The translations under genes and the position numbers were made by a program. This document shows, in pieces, positions 24,001 through 36,600 of a DNA stretch of 64,000 bases. Source of the stretch: Chalara sp. BL73 (taxonomy: Eukaryota > Ascomycota > Leotiomycetes > Helotiales); assembly GCA_918026815.1 (NCBI GenBank), contig CAKJVC010000218.1:1-64000 (forward strand), given 5' to 3'. The first letter of the stretch is position 1; each line of letters begins with the position of its first letter. Under the pieces are notes generated by a model that was not told where the DNA came from, did not search any database, and worked only from the letters and a program-made list of their open reading frames with translations.

Positions 24001-24841
24001 CGCCGTATTGTACTTGCCCCGCTTCTCCCTCCAGCGCTTTTTCTTGATGATACACTTCTATTTTCGCCATTCAGCCGAGAGGGTTTAGTTCTGGTTTTTG
24101 GAGCCACAATGACTTCTGCATCAGGCGCAAGTTTGGCGAAAGGAGAGCTTGCATGTGGGGCTGGTGTAAGAGATGTAATGATTATGTTGGCAGTGGAGGT
24201 TGGAGACAGGTGAAGTGTGAGCGGATGTGCTGATGATGTAGGTCCATGCGGGTTAACAAAATTTGGATTTGGTAGAGCGCGGATTTGTGAGACAAGATTA
24301 AGTTCTAGAAACGTGGCATGGAGTTCAATGATCTCCCAATCTTCCGGAGTTAAAGGTTCGATATTTATGGTATGCGCAATAGGTGGATCAACGTGTAAAC
24401 TGGCAGTGACCTTCAGCCCATCATTTATACCAAGGGTGCGCGCAAATGTTGCATCTATTTCCACCACAGGCACATCTTGCTCACGCCCTGATGAGTTCCC
24501 TCTTGTACCACTTATCCCATCTCTACTGACAATGGGCGCAGCCTTGCGCTTGCTCGGCATGCCAGTCCATCCTACAAATATGGATTTTGGTGTCGCAGCC
24601 TTAGATTCGCTTCCTGCTGGCGCAGGTATACGATAACTCAATTCTATAATTACATTCTGCGCTGGCTTGCACATTATTAGTCGTTGGTAAGAAAGTCGAG
24701 CAAGAAGAGTCTTACTGTATTGATGTTGACTAGGAGAGAAGACAAGGACGATGGCAGATTGACCAAGCAATTCTTGAGATGTATAAGAGATATTTCGGCG
24801 GACGTAGCTTGACTATTGCGCCTTCTTGACTCGGGAGCCAT
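21057..24841 (-). CDS. PEX1: Peroxisomal AAA ATPase peroxin-1
   Basis: With Pex6, Pex1 forms the ATPase ring that extracts the ubiquitinated import receptor Pex5 from the peroxisomal membrane. Exon 1 (24716-24841) encodes MAPESRRRNSQATSAEISLI to NINT; a 50-nt intron follows; exon 2 is 21057-24665; total 1244 residues, normal for the family. The N-terminal Pex1 double-psi barrel region starts PAQNVIIELSYR and includes DPPIAHTINIEPLTPEDWEI. The D1 ATPase domain has Walker A GALGSGKTSVAQLL and a Walker B-like SIVILDDLDKLCP. D2 has Walker A GFPGCGKTLLASAV, Walker B VLFFDEFDSIAPKRG and sensor/Arg-finger region RPDLIDPALLRPGRLDKSL. D2 is the classical active ring. It shares a 380-bp divergent promoter with MCM7. 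Confidence 0.97.
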
Positions 24842-25221
24842 GTTTATAATGAGCAATTTTGTAGATTATAAGAGATCAAAGAGTTTGGAAATGAATTGCG
24901 TCTTTCCATGCATGCAAGATTGATCACTTTCTGTCATGTCCGGGCATGCTTCGGCTCTGCAGCCTCGGCCCACGATTAAGCGACCTCTGAACATGCTAAT
25001 GATTATTGAGTTAGCTCAGAAAACGCGAATATTCGCGCCAAGACTATCTCCGCGCGCTCAAACCAGGGGTCAATATCTACAGTAGCAATTCCATTTCCCA
25101 GCCCCTCGAAGAACTAATCGCCAGCTCTTTCCTCAGCGCAACCTAGGTTGTAAATCTACCTCAGAGATCCTTCACTACTTCACTTCATCTCTGTTAGAAT
25201 TGCGCATTTCAATCGCCCAAA
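24842..25221. promoter_or_regulatory. Divergent PEX1/MCM7 promoter with MBF/E2F-like palindrome
   Basis: A 380-bp spacer between two start codons. It contains a perfect 14-bp palindrome CGCGAATATTCGCG (25024-25037), preceded by A to give ACGCG and followed by CC to give TTCGCGCC (25032-25039). ACGCG is the core of the fungal G1/S factor MBF site, and TTCGCGCC matches the E2F consensus, so the element fits cell-cycle control of MCM7. A further CGCGCG cluster follows at about 25051-25056. Function is inference from motif and neighbour. Confidence 0.6.
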
Positions 25222-27880
25222 ATGGCACTTCTCCAATTTAGACCTCCTGTCGACTATGAAGAACATCAATGTAAGTTGCGCATTCATGACAGCCAGAAAA
25301 TGACTCAAGCTTATTTGCTCTGGTAGCTGCATTCGAGGCTTTCCTCAAAACTTTCAAGAGCTCTCCAACTTCTGCTCTTGAAAGCGCAATCGATGGCATG
25401 AATATTGATGAGGATGATCTCAGCGACGATTATGATTTTATGGATGACGATGACGGAGTTGCGCGCAGGCAGACAAGAGCGCAGGCAAAAGAACCAAAGT
25501 TGAAGTATAAGGAGCTTTTGCAAAAGGTCGCAGATAGATACACCGACGAAATCACAATAGAGTTGGATGATGTAGCGAAGGTTTGGATCCCAGACTCGTG
25601 GTCAGAACTAGATACTGAAGTAAGAATAGTATGATGAAGCATTAGACGAGAATGGAACACCAATGAAATTGGTAGAGTCCATTGAGACAAATGCGAAGCA
25701 TTACCTGGATGTGATGGCGAAAGCAGTCGACAAGGCTATGCCAGAGCCAAATAGAGAAATCAAGTAAGTTCCCAAGTTCAGCTTTATGTTAAATGGTTAA
25801 CACGCCACAGCTATAAAGATGATGTTTTGGATGTCTTGATGTCCCAGCGAACACAACGGAACACTGCTTTAGAACGAGATGCTGCAGAACAAACGGACGC
25901 AATTGAGCCTGAGTTATTTCCACCAGAGCTGACACGACGATATACCCTTAATTTTAAACCTCGGACGGGTGCAAGTGCGTCTAAGGCATTAGCAGTCCGA
26001 CAGGTTCGTGGCGAGCATCTCGGTCATCTGATAACCGTAAGGGGCATCACAACCAGAGTTTCGGATGTCAAACCAACAGTGGAAGTTAATGCTTATACTT
26101 GCGATCGATGCGGCTGTGAGATCTTCCAGCCCGTTGGAGCAAAGACGTTTGGCCCTCTGACCGAATGTCCGTCACCAGAGTGCAAAACCAATCAGTCAAA
26201 AGGAAATCTGCACCACTCGACCCGCGCCTCCAAATTTCAGCCTTTCCAAGAAGTCAAGATCCAAGAGATGGCCGAACAGGTTCCAGTTGGTCACATACCA
26301 CGAATGCTGACAGTGCTCTGCCACGGCACTTTAGTGCGTAGGATAAATCCTGGTGATGTTGTAGACATTGCTGGCATATTCCTTCCAACTCCTTATACGG
26401 GGTTCAAAGCTATCCGAGCCGGTTTGCTCACAGATACCTACCTTGAGGCTCAGCATGTTACGCAGCATAAGAAAGCTTATGAGGATTTGGTAGTCGATAA
26501 CCGAATGCTAAGGCGAATCGAACAATATCAAGCTTCTGGACATGTTTACGAGTACTTGGCAAAATCCATTGCTCCAGAAATTTACGGCCACTTGGACGTA
26601 AAGAAGGCACTGCTTTTATTACTCGTAGGTGGTGCGACGAAACAGGTTGGTGACGGAATGAGGATCAGAGGAGATATAAATATTTGCTTGATGGGTGATC
26701 CTGGTGTGGCAAAATCTCAACTGCTCAAATATATTACCAAGGTCGCGCCTCGAGGTGTATATACCACTGGACGGGGTAGCAGCGGTGTTGGTCTAACCGC
26801 AGCGGTAATGAAGGATCCTGTCACAGATGAAATGATATTGGAAGGTGGCGCGTTAGTTCTTGCAGATAATGGTATCTGCTGTATCGATGAATTTGATAAG
26901 ATGGATGACAGCGATAGAACGGCCATCCACGAGGTAATGGAGCAACAAACCATTTCGATATCGAAAGCAGGTATATCGACAACTTTGAACGCCAGAACGT
27001 CTATTCTTGCGGCAGCAAATCCTCTCTATGGCCGGTACAATCCACGCATCTCCCCAGTTGAGAATATCAATCTTCCAGCTGCTCTCCTTTCACGATTCGA
27101 TGTACTTTTCTTAATTCTCGATACACCTACGCGGGACACCGATGCAATGCTTGCTCGCCACGTTACATATGTTCACATGAACAACAAGCATCCTGAGACC
27201 GATGGTGTAGTATTCTCACCGCACGAAGTCCGTCAGTATGTTGCTCAAGCCCGAACTTATTCTCCAACTATTCCAACGGCAGTTTCGGAATACATTGTCA
27301 AGGCCTATGTCCGAATGAGAGATCAACAATCCCGAGACGAGAAGAACAAGAAACAGTTCGCTCATACCTCGCCACGTACCCTTCTCGGTGTTGTGCGATT
27401 ATCTCAAGCTTTGGCAAGACTGCGATTCTCCAACGAAGTTGTACAAGATGATGTCGATGAAGCCTTGCGATTGATCGAAGCGTCGAAGGAGAGTTTATAT
27501 GCAGATCAAGACGGATATAGAAAGGATATGTCTCCCAGCTCAAGAATTTACAATATGGTACGTGCATTGGCGGAGGGAGGACAATGCAGACCAGAAGACC
27601 TGGATGAGGATGATGAAGAGGCCTTGGGAATGGAGTTAAGCATGAAGAAGGTCGAGGAGCGAGTGATTGCCAAGGGATTTACCAAGGACCAATGGCTGAC
27701 AGCTCTCGGAGAATATACGAATTTGGATGTAAGTTTTCGACTAGCAAACTACCTTACTAGGAAGATCTGTACTAATAAACACTCTAGATTTGGCAAACAG
27801 CAGGAAACGGCACTCGCCTCATATTCATTGTTTCTGAAGCGGCACATATGGCGAGAGACGCAGAGTATGAAATGGCATAA
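25222..27880 (+). CDS. MCM7: DNA replication licensing helicase subunit MCM7
   Basis: Subunit of the MCM2-7 replicative helicase, loaded at origins in G1. Exons: 25222-25270, 25327-25580, 25630-25763, 25811-27728, 27788-27880, giving 815 residues. It starts [20 protein letters not shown]. The N-terminal domain has the zinc-binding CDRCGCEIF and CPSPEC. The AAA+ core has Walker [17 protein letters not shown], Walker [15 protein letters not shown], and the arginine-finger motif [10 protein letters not shown]. The C-terminal winged helix ends [20 protein letters not shown]. The second intron uses an unusual donor (GTTTGG at 25581), but it removes an in-frame stop and joins VAK to YDEALDENG as expected. 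All other donors are GTAAGT-like. Confidence 0.97.
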
Positions 27881-30582
27881 TGAATCATGAGTGGCTTGGA
27901 GATTCCATTCTGGCGTCTGGATTTGTGTACGTGTAAAAAGGCGTTGTCTAGTGAGATATTGATACCGACAGTAGAGTAGAGCATTGTGTTGATTTACAAA
28001 ATCCTATTGACAACTCTGACCGATGCTATCATTCCTGCATACAAAGAAGTTACCCAGTAGTAATTATAGTATAAGACGAATTTTCCAGTGGTAGAGGGCC
28101 CAACTTGAGAAGAGCCCGCTTGAGATGGTCTTGCTCTACCCTGTGGAGCGGCAGGAGGAGATACCGACTTCAGAATATAGTAAACGATATCGCGAATACT
28201 TCATGGCGCGTTTTGCGAGCTCAGAACACATCTTGGCTAGTCATGTACCGAAAATATATCGACCTATATACGCAGCCCCGCGCCTCGAGAAGAGCCCCTT
28301 ACACCAAGGTAAGGCTTTAGCGCCTATAGGCCATTCGGTTTCAATTTGCCATACAAGTACATGGTCTAATAGTAAGAATGGAAAACGAAAGCCAGGACCT
28401 TCAATATGACTTCTGATTCGTCAGAATCTCAGCAGAAGAGTTACCTACTCAACCACCCAAAAAGAGGGTTTATTAACTTTTTGTCATAATGACCTCATTT
28501 AACCAAAATTTCAAGACTTTCACGGTGATTTTCAGATCAGTTTGTACTAGAATTTTGACTTGAGAATAATCTGATCATTTTGAATATTTTCCGGGGTTTT
28601 GTTTGGTGTATCCCGCATTATTTTTGGGCGGTTGACTAGGTTTCCCTCTAATCAGCCTCGTCCGAGTCCATCTTCGCAAGATGCTGTTTGAAGAAGCTGA
28701 TTGGTATGATATCCATATTGATCATTTATATCTCAACTACGGCCAACATACCCAGATTTTTGTGGGCGATATTACCCCTTTCTAACAACATGCATGTTCG
28801 GTCTGCAGACCTTGGAATGTCATTGCTATCAGGCTTGTATCTATCTTTGAGGTTGCCCATTACCTTCATTCAGAATTCCGACTTTCTGTTTCCCGTTTTC
28901 GAAATCTTTGTATACAGAATCATGTTCTCAGTTTCCAGAGAAAATGATCTCCTTCAAAGGTATATAAGCTGTCAAACCACACCATGTGCTACTCTTCAGC
29001 ATATTATACCAGGCGGCCACAAACCACTTTGTTTACCAACCTTGTGAATACTATCTTACAACTTGCGAATTAGAAACACGATCTAGACCATGTCCCAGTC
29101 ATCCGCGGCTTCCATTCCTTTCTGCGTGTTCAGTCGCGAAATTCAAGGAATGTCTCAAGTATTTGATGTCAATAAGACGACATCATCTAGTTGTGTTAGC
29201 CATCGCAGACGAGTCCAGGTTCAGATTACGACACAGATTCGTGAGATTGATCGTCCTTTATTACGTATTTTTTGCCGTCTGACCTCAATTAGCGCTGGCG
29301 TATGAGGAAGCGCCTGACAAACTCTACCACTCAACATTGGCGCCGAATTCCCAACACAAGCAATACCGCCGTGTTTTCAATCTCGTTTTATAGACTAAGC
29401 CAATGAAATAAACGATTCGTCCGCAAGGAGTCTCTTGAGCGATATATCAGTACCTTAGCTGATGGAATGTTATTTCACGAGAGGATTTACAGGGTAACAT
29501 CAATTATGACTCTCCATTGAGCCACTGAAACTTGAAAGACACTATTCTGGAGATCTCCTGGGTACCCTGAGGCGAACATTTGCGGAGGGTGTATGTAGTG
29601 TTGAGCTTATTGAGGCATCAGTGAGGAGGCTGGCGAAATTGAGTGCTTAATATTTGATGTCTTACAACATGTAGCCATCATTTTCATTAAAGCTCCCGTT
29701 ATATTAACTGCCATTTTAAAACGTGAATGGTATTTGTGGCCCTTTCATGGAATTAGGGCACCCACGGATTGTCCTTATTATCTAAAAACTAAACAAGATA
29801 AACGGCCTCGTTCTGAAGCTTACTGTATTTATGACGAAAGTGTTTGAAATATAGAAATATGCAGGAAACGACAGAAAGCTAGATGATGGCAGTGTTTTAA
29901 AAGTAACTGTCTTGGGAGGTTCCCAACAGAAGGATCCACCAAGAGTCGAGGAATGGTGAAAATGATGGCTTGAGCCCCCCTTTTTCTGCTCGCTTATCCC
30001 AGGTGTGAGGTAGTCGTATTGTTGTCGATACAGCATTTCATAGCAAAAAAAAGCAAACCGGTTCATGATATTAGCCAGTCTAAGATCAAATGGGACCGGG
30101 AGCTGAGTATATTTGAGCTTGAGATGTTCCTTCCAGATACGGCAGTCAGGTGACTACGTATGCTAGAATATCACTATTCTGGGAAGGACCTTGTTTTCTG
30201 CCCACGAATCCGGCGCTGCAGAAAGTCACCTAGTATCATATGAAACTCACCCTTATCTGCCTGTGGTACTAACTATCGTCCTTTATTATCAAGAAAATTT
30301 CTTCGGTGCTCAGAATCGTCGCGGAAGAGCTGCTGCTGCACGAGTCACAGGCGGTAGAAAACCCAAGCTGAGTAGCATGGGCGCTCTTGACCACAAACCC
30401 TACAGGCCTCAGAACCAAGAAGATCATAATTGTGATTAACAAGGCTAAGGAGGTCTGGTAGAAGCACATGCGGTAACCCATATTTTCTGCTACTACTTTC
30501 ATAATCCTGCTAGCCACATACTCGATCGGAGTCAACTCGCAACATACTGACGAGAACATAGAACAGCAAGTATATAAAAACC
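27881..30582. other. Intergenic region (2.7 kb)
   Basis: No gene is supported. A 94-codon frame at 28125-28409 (MVLLYPVERQEEIPTSEYSK) ends near a possible GTAAGG donor but has no recognised relative. Two copies of GAGAAGAGCCC occur at about 28109 and 28279. The rest is AT-rich with short frames. Confidence 0.45.
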
Positions 30583-33500
30583 ATGCCGCCAAAGAGGACC
30601 CCTTTCTCCCAGCAGTCGAATTTGGCTTCTTCACAAGATCGGTCTGAGGCGGCTTTAAGACAGCTGAACAACTTCTTGCAGAAGGCCGTCACGAACAGCT
30701 CACAGAACCGTGAAATTAGGTACTTCATGATCAACTAACCTGGCTTCTTTCGTTAATATAAGGCCAGGGTGACAGTAAATATTCGAAAATCATTGAGTGG
30801 AGTTCTGGAATTCGCTCGAAAAGGCCTTACCATCCCGGTAGCTTCAGTCGCACTTATAGCCTCACGGCTGCAGGATGGAGGACATGAATTTTGTAGCCGA
30901 TTCAGTGGTGAGCTGTATCACCTGATCTTGCAGATTCTCCTATATACAGAGTATAGCAGAGAAGGAGAACGGGGTTTGAATATTCTTGCGGTGGGCAGTG
31001 TCGGTTTCTTTTTATCACCTGTGCTGACTAAAAAGGCCTCCCTATATCATGACACAGTTTCGCATGGACAACATATTGTAGCGAGGAAGCAAATTATCGG
31101 AACGGCATGTCTGCAATTTCTGCTTGAATATTTCACAAATAGGAGCAAACCCGATGGTATGCGACGATGGGTATGTTCGTTCATTACACCCTAGGAGTAT
31201 CTTCTTGATTGACTCTTTGAAGGTGGGACTGTTATATATTCAACTCTTACAAGGTTGTCAAGGAAACTTCCAAATTCTTGAACTTGGACAAGAAGATTTG
31301 AGGTAATAATTCTGCACAAAACTCGTTCTTTGCAAACCTAACTCTGGATCGTAGGAGAAAGCTTGGGAGTTTAGTTCTTCAGGAAAAGAATGAGATTATT
31401 CGTCTTATATGTGGTAATTTGATTCGGGATATGCTTGAAGCCGGAATACCTCACGAGAATCTCTGGCCCAGAGATACCGACCGCAGTCTATATGTCAGTT
31501 TCCCCCAAAGTGGAGAAAACTGGAAGTTTCGCTTCCAGGAATATATCGACACAATTGGAGAACTCATTAGCCCCGGCACCGAGATGTGAGTGATCCACCA
31601 AACGCCAGATATGATAACCACTAAAAGTTGCAGTTTTGGGCAGTTGTACTTTGCTATGAACGTCACGACAAATCCCAAACATGAGTTCGGTACAGTCGGC
31701 CACAATCTAGTGGTGGCTTTGGAAAGTGACCAGATTACCATATTGGCGCCAGCGATCACAGGCACGGAAGGAAAGAAGGCGGGAGGAGAGGATACAGAAA
31801 AATTCGATCAAGTCCTCGAACTTCCGCTTGATACCCTCACTTGCATGGGCACGTATCCGAGGTATGAACGCTCTTCCTATTCAAGTAAGTTTGTTAACCC
31901 TTTTGAAGCACCCAGCCATCTCAGAACGAAATATGCAATGTTCGTCTCGATTTTGACGGTAACGAAGACAAGATCATCTATATCGATGCTGTGCCACAAC
32001 AACTGACACATATGACAATGTTGATGGTAACGGAGGTTGCTCGTGAAATGGAGGAGATGATCAAATCGCTCAACCCGGCGATGGATATTTTGCAAGGTTT
32101 TGAGCTGGGTTTTGAAGATGCTGCTAGTCAAGAATATCAAACTCTACAAGTAAGTACCTAAGACTCTGCTCAATGATTGGTTTGAATAGAGCATAGAAAA
32201 TCTTCACTAAAGTGAGGACATGACTGTTCTATTCTCTTCCACGCTCCTTAGTGGGACTCTTTGCAGTCACCCAAACTAATACAGTATCCAGGCATCGCAA
32301 ACAAGCCAACATATAAGCTATTCCGAAGAACCCTTGCGCTTTGAGCGGACAAAAGAATCGGAAGAGGTTCTGCTTGCAATGTCTCGACAAGAGGGAAAAC
32401 TAGTGGCACAAATTTCGAACCTAGACTTGATCCCAGATACACAAGATAAAGCTGGAATTACTAATAAGTTATTACCGCCTTCCGGAAGCTCAAAGGTCCT
32501 CAGTGACACTCAGCGAACCAGTGAGGCATTATCGGAAAAGTCCTCTAGTACGCTAATAACAGCTAATGCTCCTTTGGAGCTAAACACGAATGATAAAATT
32601 GTTGGGTCACTTGTTATAAAGTCTAAGGCAAAGGTGCCTCTAATGAAAAGTTTAAGATTGAGTGGCGGCGGGAATAGTTCTCTATCACAGGAGACATCTT
32701 TGGAAAATCAGAGTCGCAAAGCTACACGAGAACAGCTAGCCGGCGAGGGAAACGAGGCTCGGTCATCGCAGATGGAGACGGAGCAGGACATTGATGTGCT
32801 TCGGCAAAGGTTTCCTCTTTCCAGTGAGCCGACTCTACGTGGAGCATTAGTAGCTGCTCAAGGTAGCGTGGAAGAAGCTGCGAAACTACTTAGTGGAAGC
32901 TCTCCGCGTACCACAAGATCAGAGAACAACAGCAGACTCAAAGAGTGCTTCGCATCTGAATCTATCACTAGCCCAGAACCGCAAGATGCATCATCCCTAA
33001 AAAAGGTTTGTATTGGTGAGAAGAAGCAGGCTGACGCAATACCAAAGCTTCTTGCAACTAAAACTAGAAGCCAGCAACTGAACAGAGGTGTTGCTGCCAC
33101 GAATAAGGAATCTCCGACTCAATCAAAAGCAAAGCCACTGCCATACTTACCCAAAACAACAACCGATAGTCCAATGTATGAGATACCAATGAATGGCGAT
33201 GCCCAAAATGCTGTCTCACAAAGGCAGATGAACAAGGCCGAGAAAAAGAGCAAGACCGCTCTTACTGATACACACAAAATCTCGAAATTCGCTCATAATG
33301 GAATCGAGAGCGGCGTGAAATATAGGACGGAGGCGGTGAAGCATGAAAGTGCACTACCCGCGCTAGAAGGATCCGAGCGAACATTACGAAGCCAGAGAAC
33401 AGTAGCAGCAAAGGCAAGCCAGAGGCCCTCCAAATCTAGTGGGGGCGAGTATGAGGATATCGCCGAGCTATCGAATGATCCTAGGAAGTCGAAGAAGCAT

Positions 33501-35999
33501 CATAATGGAACCACCCACCAAACGGCTATGCTGCCAAGGAAGAATACACAACCCGAGGAGAATGTGCAAAATGATGCGAATGCTAACCAAAGGGCGGTAA
33601 CGAGGAATAAAATTCTTCGACACTCAGAAGAAGATCAAGAACCTGATCCAGAAATTGATGACCTTTACGATGCCACTCCAAAAATGGCAAAGAACAAGGC
33701 TCCCATAGAACCAGCAAGGAAGAGAAAGGCCAAATCGCTGGGAGAATTTGCCTCCAGGCTAAGTAATATCCTTGAAGTCTCTTTAACTCAAAATATGGGC
33801 CATTCGAATGCCCCCCCCCTAGAACTTCCTCCACAGATCGAAAGGGCTGCCACTCATCAACCCTTGGATAAGGAGTTGATGACACAGGAATCATCCATTG
33901 CGAACAGTGCACTTGGAGAAATAAAGAAACAGATCCGTTCCCCAAACAAAAGAATTGCATACTCACCAAACAATGGAGAGCTTTTGGATGCTCAGAGAAT
34001 AGAGCCCGTCTATGCCGATATAGACGAACTGACGACCCAGATATTCGTTCGTTGTGGCAAGGGACATGAACCAGGCACAACAAATAATGTAGCTGCTCAA
34101 GTGGGGAAAGGTATTACTACAGATATTCGAAATGTTATTCGGAGTAAAGATGAGGCATCAGCCCATCAGATAACCAAGCACAGGGCTGTGTCTGATGTTA
34201 GGACTCCTGCGAAACGACAAGGTCCCAATAAGATCAATCCAACTATGCGGATTCCCCACTCCTCTCACTCCCCTCTGAGCAAACTGCGAGTTATTGACAA
34301 GAGAACCAGAGCAAGAAAAGATGTGAGTAGGGAAAACATCAAAAGTAGTCCATCACCAAGACGCGCGAGTCCCCAGATAGCAGCTCTAAAGGCTCAAGCG
34401 TCCACTATGATGGAGCTTAGTACATCAAGAAAAGACTTGGTAGATGATCGCCATGCTAGGAAGCAACCTATCATCAGCTTTGGGGCACATGGCGCGAAGA
34501 ATCAGGGTCCATCTCATGTGATCAAAGGAGCTGAGAGTGGCACTGGCCACGCAAGACTGGCCACGATTGGATCGACCCAAGCATTAGAATCTAGTGAGCG
34601 CAAGAGAAAGCGGAAACAGAAGGATCCGGAAGAGTTTGGACCTCTCAAGAAGCAAAAGAGCGCAAGCCCACCAGATGTTGGCTTCTCCGGAATGGATGAC
34701 AGTCAAAGGCCTACCAGTCCTCCAGAAAACGCCTGGCCTGAATCTCCTACAAGCTCTCCGAATGATCCACAAGGTCCATTAGAAGAGCCTCGAAGAAGTT
34801 CGGCATTATCTATAAAATACTCGCAGCTCTCCCATGTGGATAAAAACGGTAGCCCGATTGCTGCCTCCCACATTGACCATTTTCGTACAGATAGGCTTCG
34901 ATTGCTCCAGACCTCTCTTGCCGAGTCTCCGCTGGTTGCGCCATCTAGATCCCCGTCACCTCGAGCACCCCTATTTGGTCCTAAAGTCAGTCTAAGTGGC
35001 ATTCGTAAGGCTCGACCATCGTCCCCAGCGACTGGCGGCAGCCAATATGTTCCGTATCGCAGAACTGTGGGCGGCCTATATGAAGATGCCGACACTAAGG
35101 AAGTAAGTCCAAATCTTTGGCTCCCATACGCTGCAACGACTAAAACATGCTAACTGAGGCCTCCAGGTAATTGATCCAGATAAAGCTCTACCTGATCCTT
35201 TCGTTGATAATCAGGTCCGAGGCTCCAGTGGATTCGCAAGTCGTCTAGTTGCAGACTCTCCCAATACTTCCAATATCTCGAATCAGATGAAACGCAAGAA
35301 ACTGCCGCTAATACCATTCCGAAATACTTTGAGAGAGCTGCAGCTGGACGCAAAAGCTGCTTCTCAGCAAGTGAAACCAACGGGGAAGTCCAATGATGGA
35401 GCAGGAGTAGAGAATCACACATTGAAGAAAAGCCTAAAAGTTGCCATTCCCACTACGAAGAACTCTTCGGTTTTGAAAAACCATATATCAGTGACCAAGC
35501 CTCCATCTGAGATGACGACTGCCACATCTGAGACAGGCTCGGAATCTGCTGAGAGCCCAGGAAGTCAATATCTTGAGGGATGGGGCATAGCATTGAGACC
35601 ACATTATGAGAACGTTTCTAATGCTATACACCATATCGCAGATGTAAGTCTCAACTCGTGGGTGGTTACTTATATATTAACAAATAATAGGAAATGGTTA
35701 TTCGATTAGCGAAGGAGGAAGATGTGACGGGCCTCGTTGTTAACCAATATACGGCGGAAGGCAACAAAATTCTAGACCATCATATAAAAGGTCGGCAGGG
35801 CCAAAAAAGCGATATGCAGGAAGCTACCAACGGCCAGAAACTGGCTTTGATTGGCATTTGCACTGAAACTCGAGAATTTGCAAAGAAGAGCAAAGATGAT
35901 ATGGCTACATCCCCTGTGGCAGCATTCGAGAAGCAGTGGAAGCATGAACAAGAGCTAACACAAAAGAATATCACCCAAAATCAGCGAAAAGTTGTTTGA
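30583..35999 (+). CDS. Large protein with N-terminal helical and PH-like regions; possible meiotic axis (Red1/SYCP2-like) protein
   Basis: I do not recognise this gene with certainty. Exons: 30583-30719, 30768-31170, 31223-31302, 31355-31585, 31634-31861, 31909-32149, 32292-35102, 35167-35643, 35691-35999, giving 1638 residues in frame throughout. The start MPPKRTPFSQQSNLASSQDR leads into an alpha-helical region of about 270 residues. A likely beta-rich domain follows (HNLVVALESDQITILAP, VRLDFDGNEDKIIYIDAVPQ). A long Ser/Lys/Arg-rich disordered stretch comes next; it contains a CUE/UBA-like helix set (DIDVLRQRFPLSSEPTLRGA...AAKLL). The end is a helical, probably coiled-coil tail (PVAAFEKQWKHEQELTQKN). 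Armadillo-like domain, then PH-like domain, long linker and C-terminal coiled coil is the layout of Red1/SYCP2 meiotic axis proteins; that assignment is inference. The gene model is firmer than the function. Confidence 0.6.
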
Positions 36000-36600
36000 T
36001 GGGCTATATTACAATTTTTAAGAGGTTTAAGAAGCTGCTTTGATGGCCCTCAACTTTGGAATGCATACGTTGCGAATGGCTTTGTAGAAGAGCTGTCTTA
36101 GAGCATGTATGGACACTGGGGTCTGCCTCTTTGTGTGGGGCTTCCTTTGTAGGATCGAGCTTTGATCAATTAATATGTAGAGCAAGCTTCTTGTGGCCAT
36201 GAATTATCTCAATCTTAGTGTCTATGTCGTCTTGTAGCCAGTTATTGTTTCTCCGAGCCTCAGGTCGGACAGTTCAGCCTTGATGGGGCTGACATCTCCA
36301 CAAATGACGTTCTGGATGCTGTGGGATTTTGTGCCAAGCATTTCCCCCACCACGTCCAGTCCGTGCTGAGTCTACCACCAAATCCTCTACCATTCAGTGA
36401 CGACGTGATCATCCTCACACTTATAGTCCTACCAAGGTATCTTCAGCGAATACTTCCAAAGCCATTGATCCTTGAAGGATTTTGTCCCCTCTCTTTGACT
36501 GACCTTCCCTTGTTGATCCTCTGCCACCATAGTGTTCTTTGCGGTATAAACTAGAGGAAAGCGACGTGAAGGCAACCCAAGTCAGCCTCACATATCGAAT
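36000..36600. other. Spacer between the large protein gene and the Ulp1-type protease gene
   Basis: About 600 bp, presumably the 3' flank of one gene and the promoter of the next. No coding content was recognised. Confidence 0.5.

Noticed and set aside
25581..25629. Possible frameshift in MCM7 near the VAK/YDEAL junction
   Set aside because: A 49-nt intron with donor GTTTGG and acceptor AATAG restores the frame and matches the usual intron size.
28125..28409. 94-codon plus-strand frame (MVLLYPVERQEEIPTSEYSK)
   Set aside because: Isolated, no second exon found and no family recognised; too weak to annotate.
30269..30734. Minus-strand two-exon gene for a small membrane protein (MKYLISRFCELFVTAF start)
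   Set aside because: It overlaps the well-supported plus-strand first exon at 30583-30719, needs a 38-nt intron, and has no recognisable domain.
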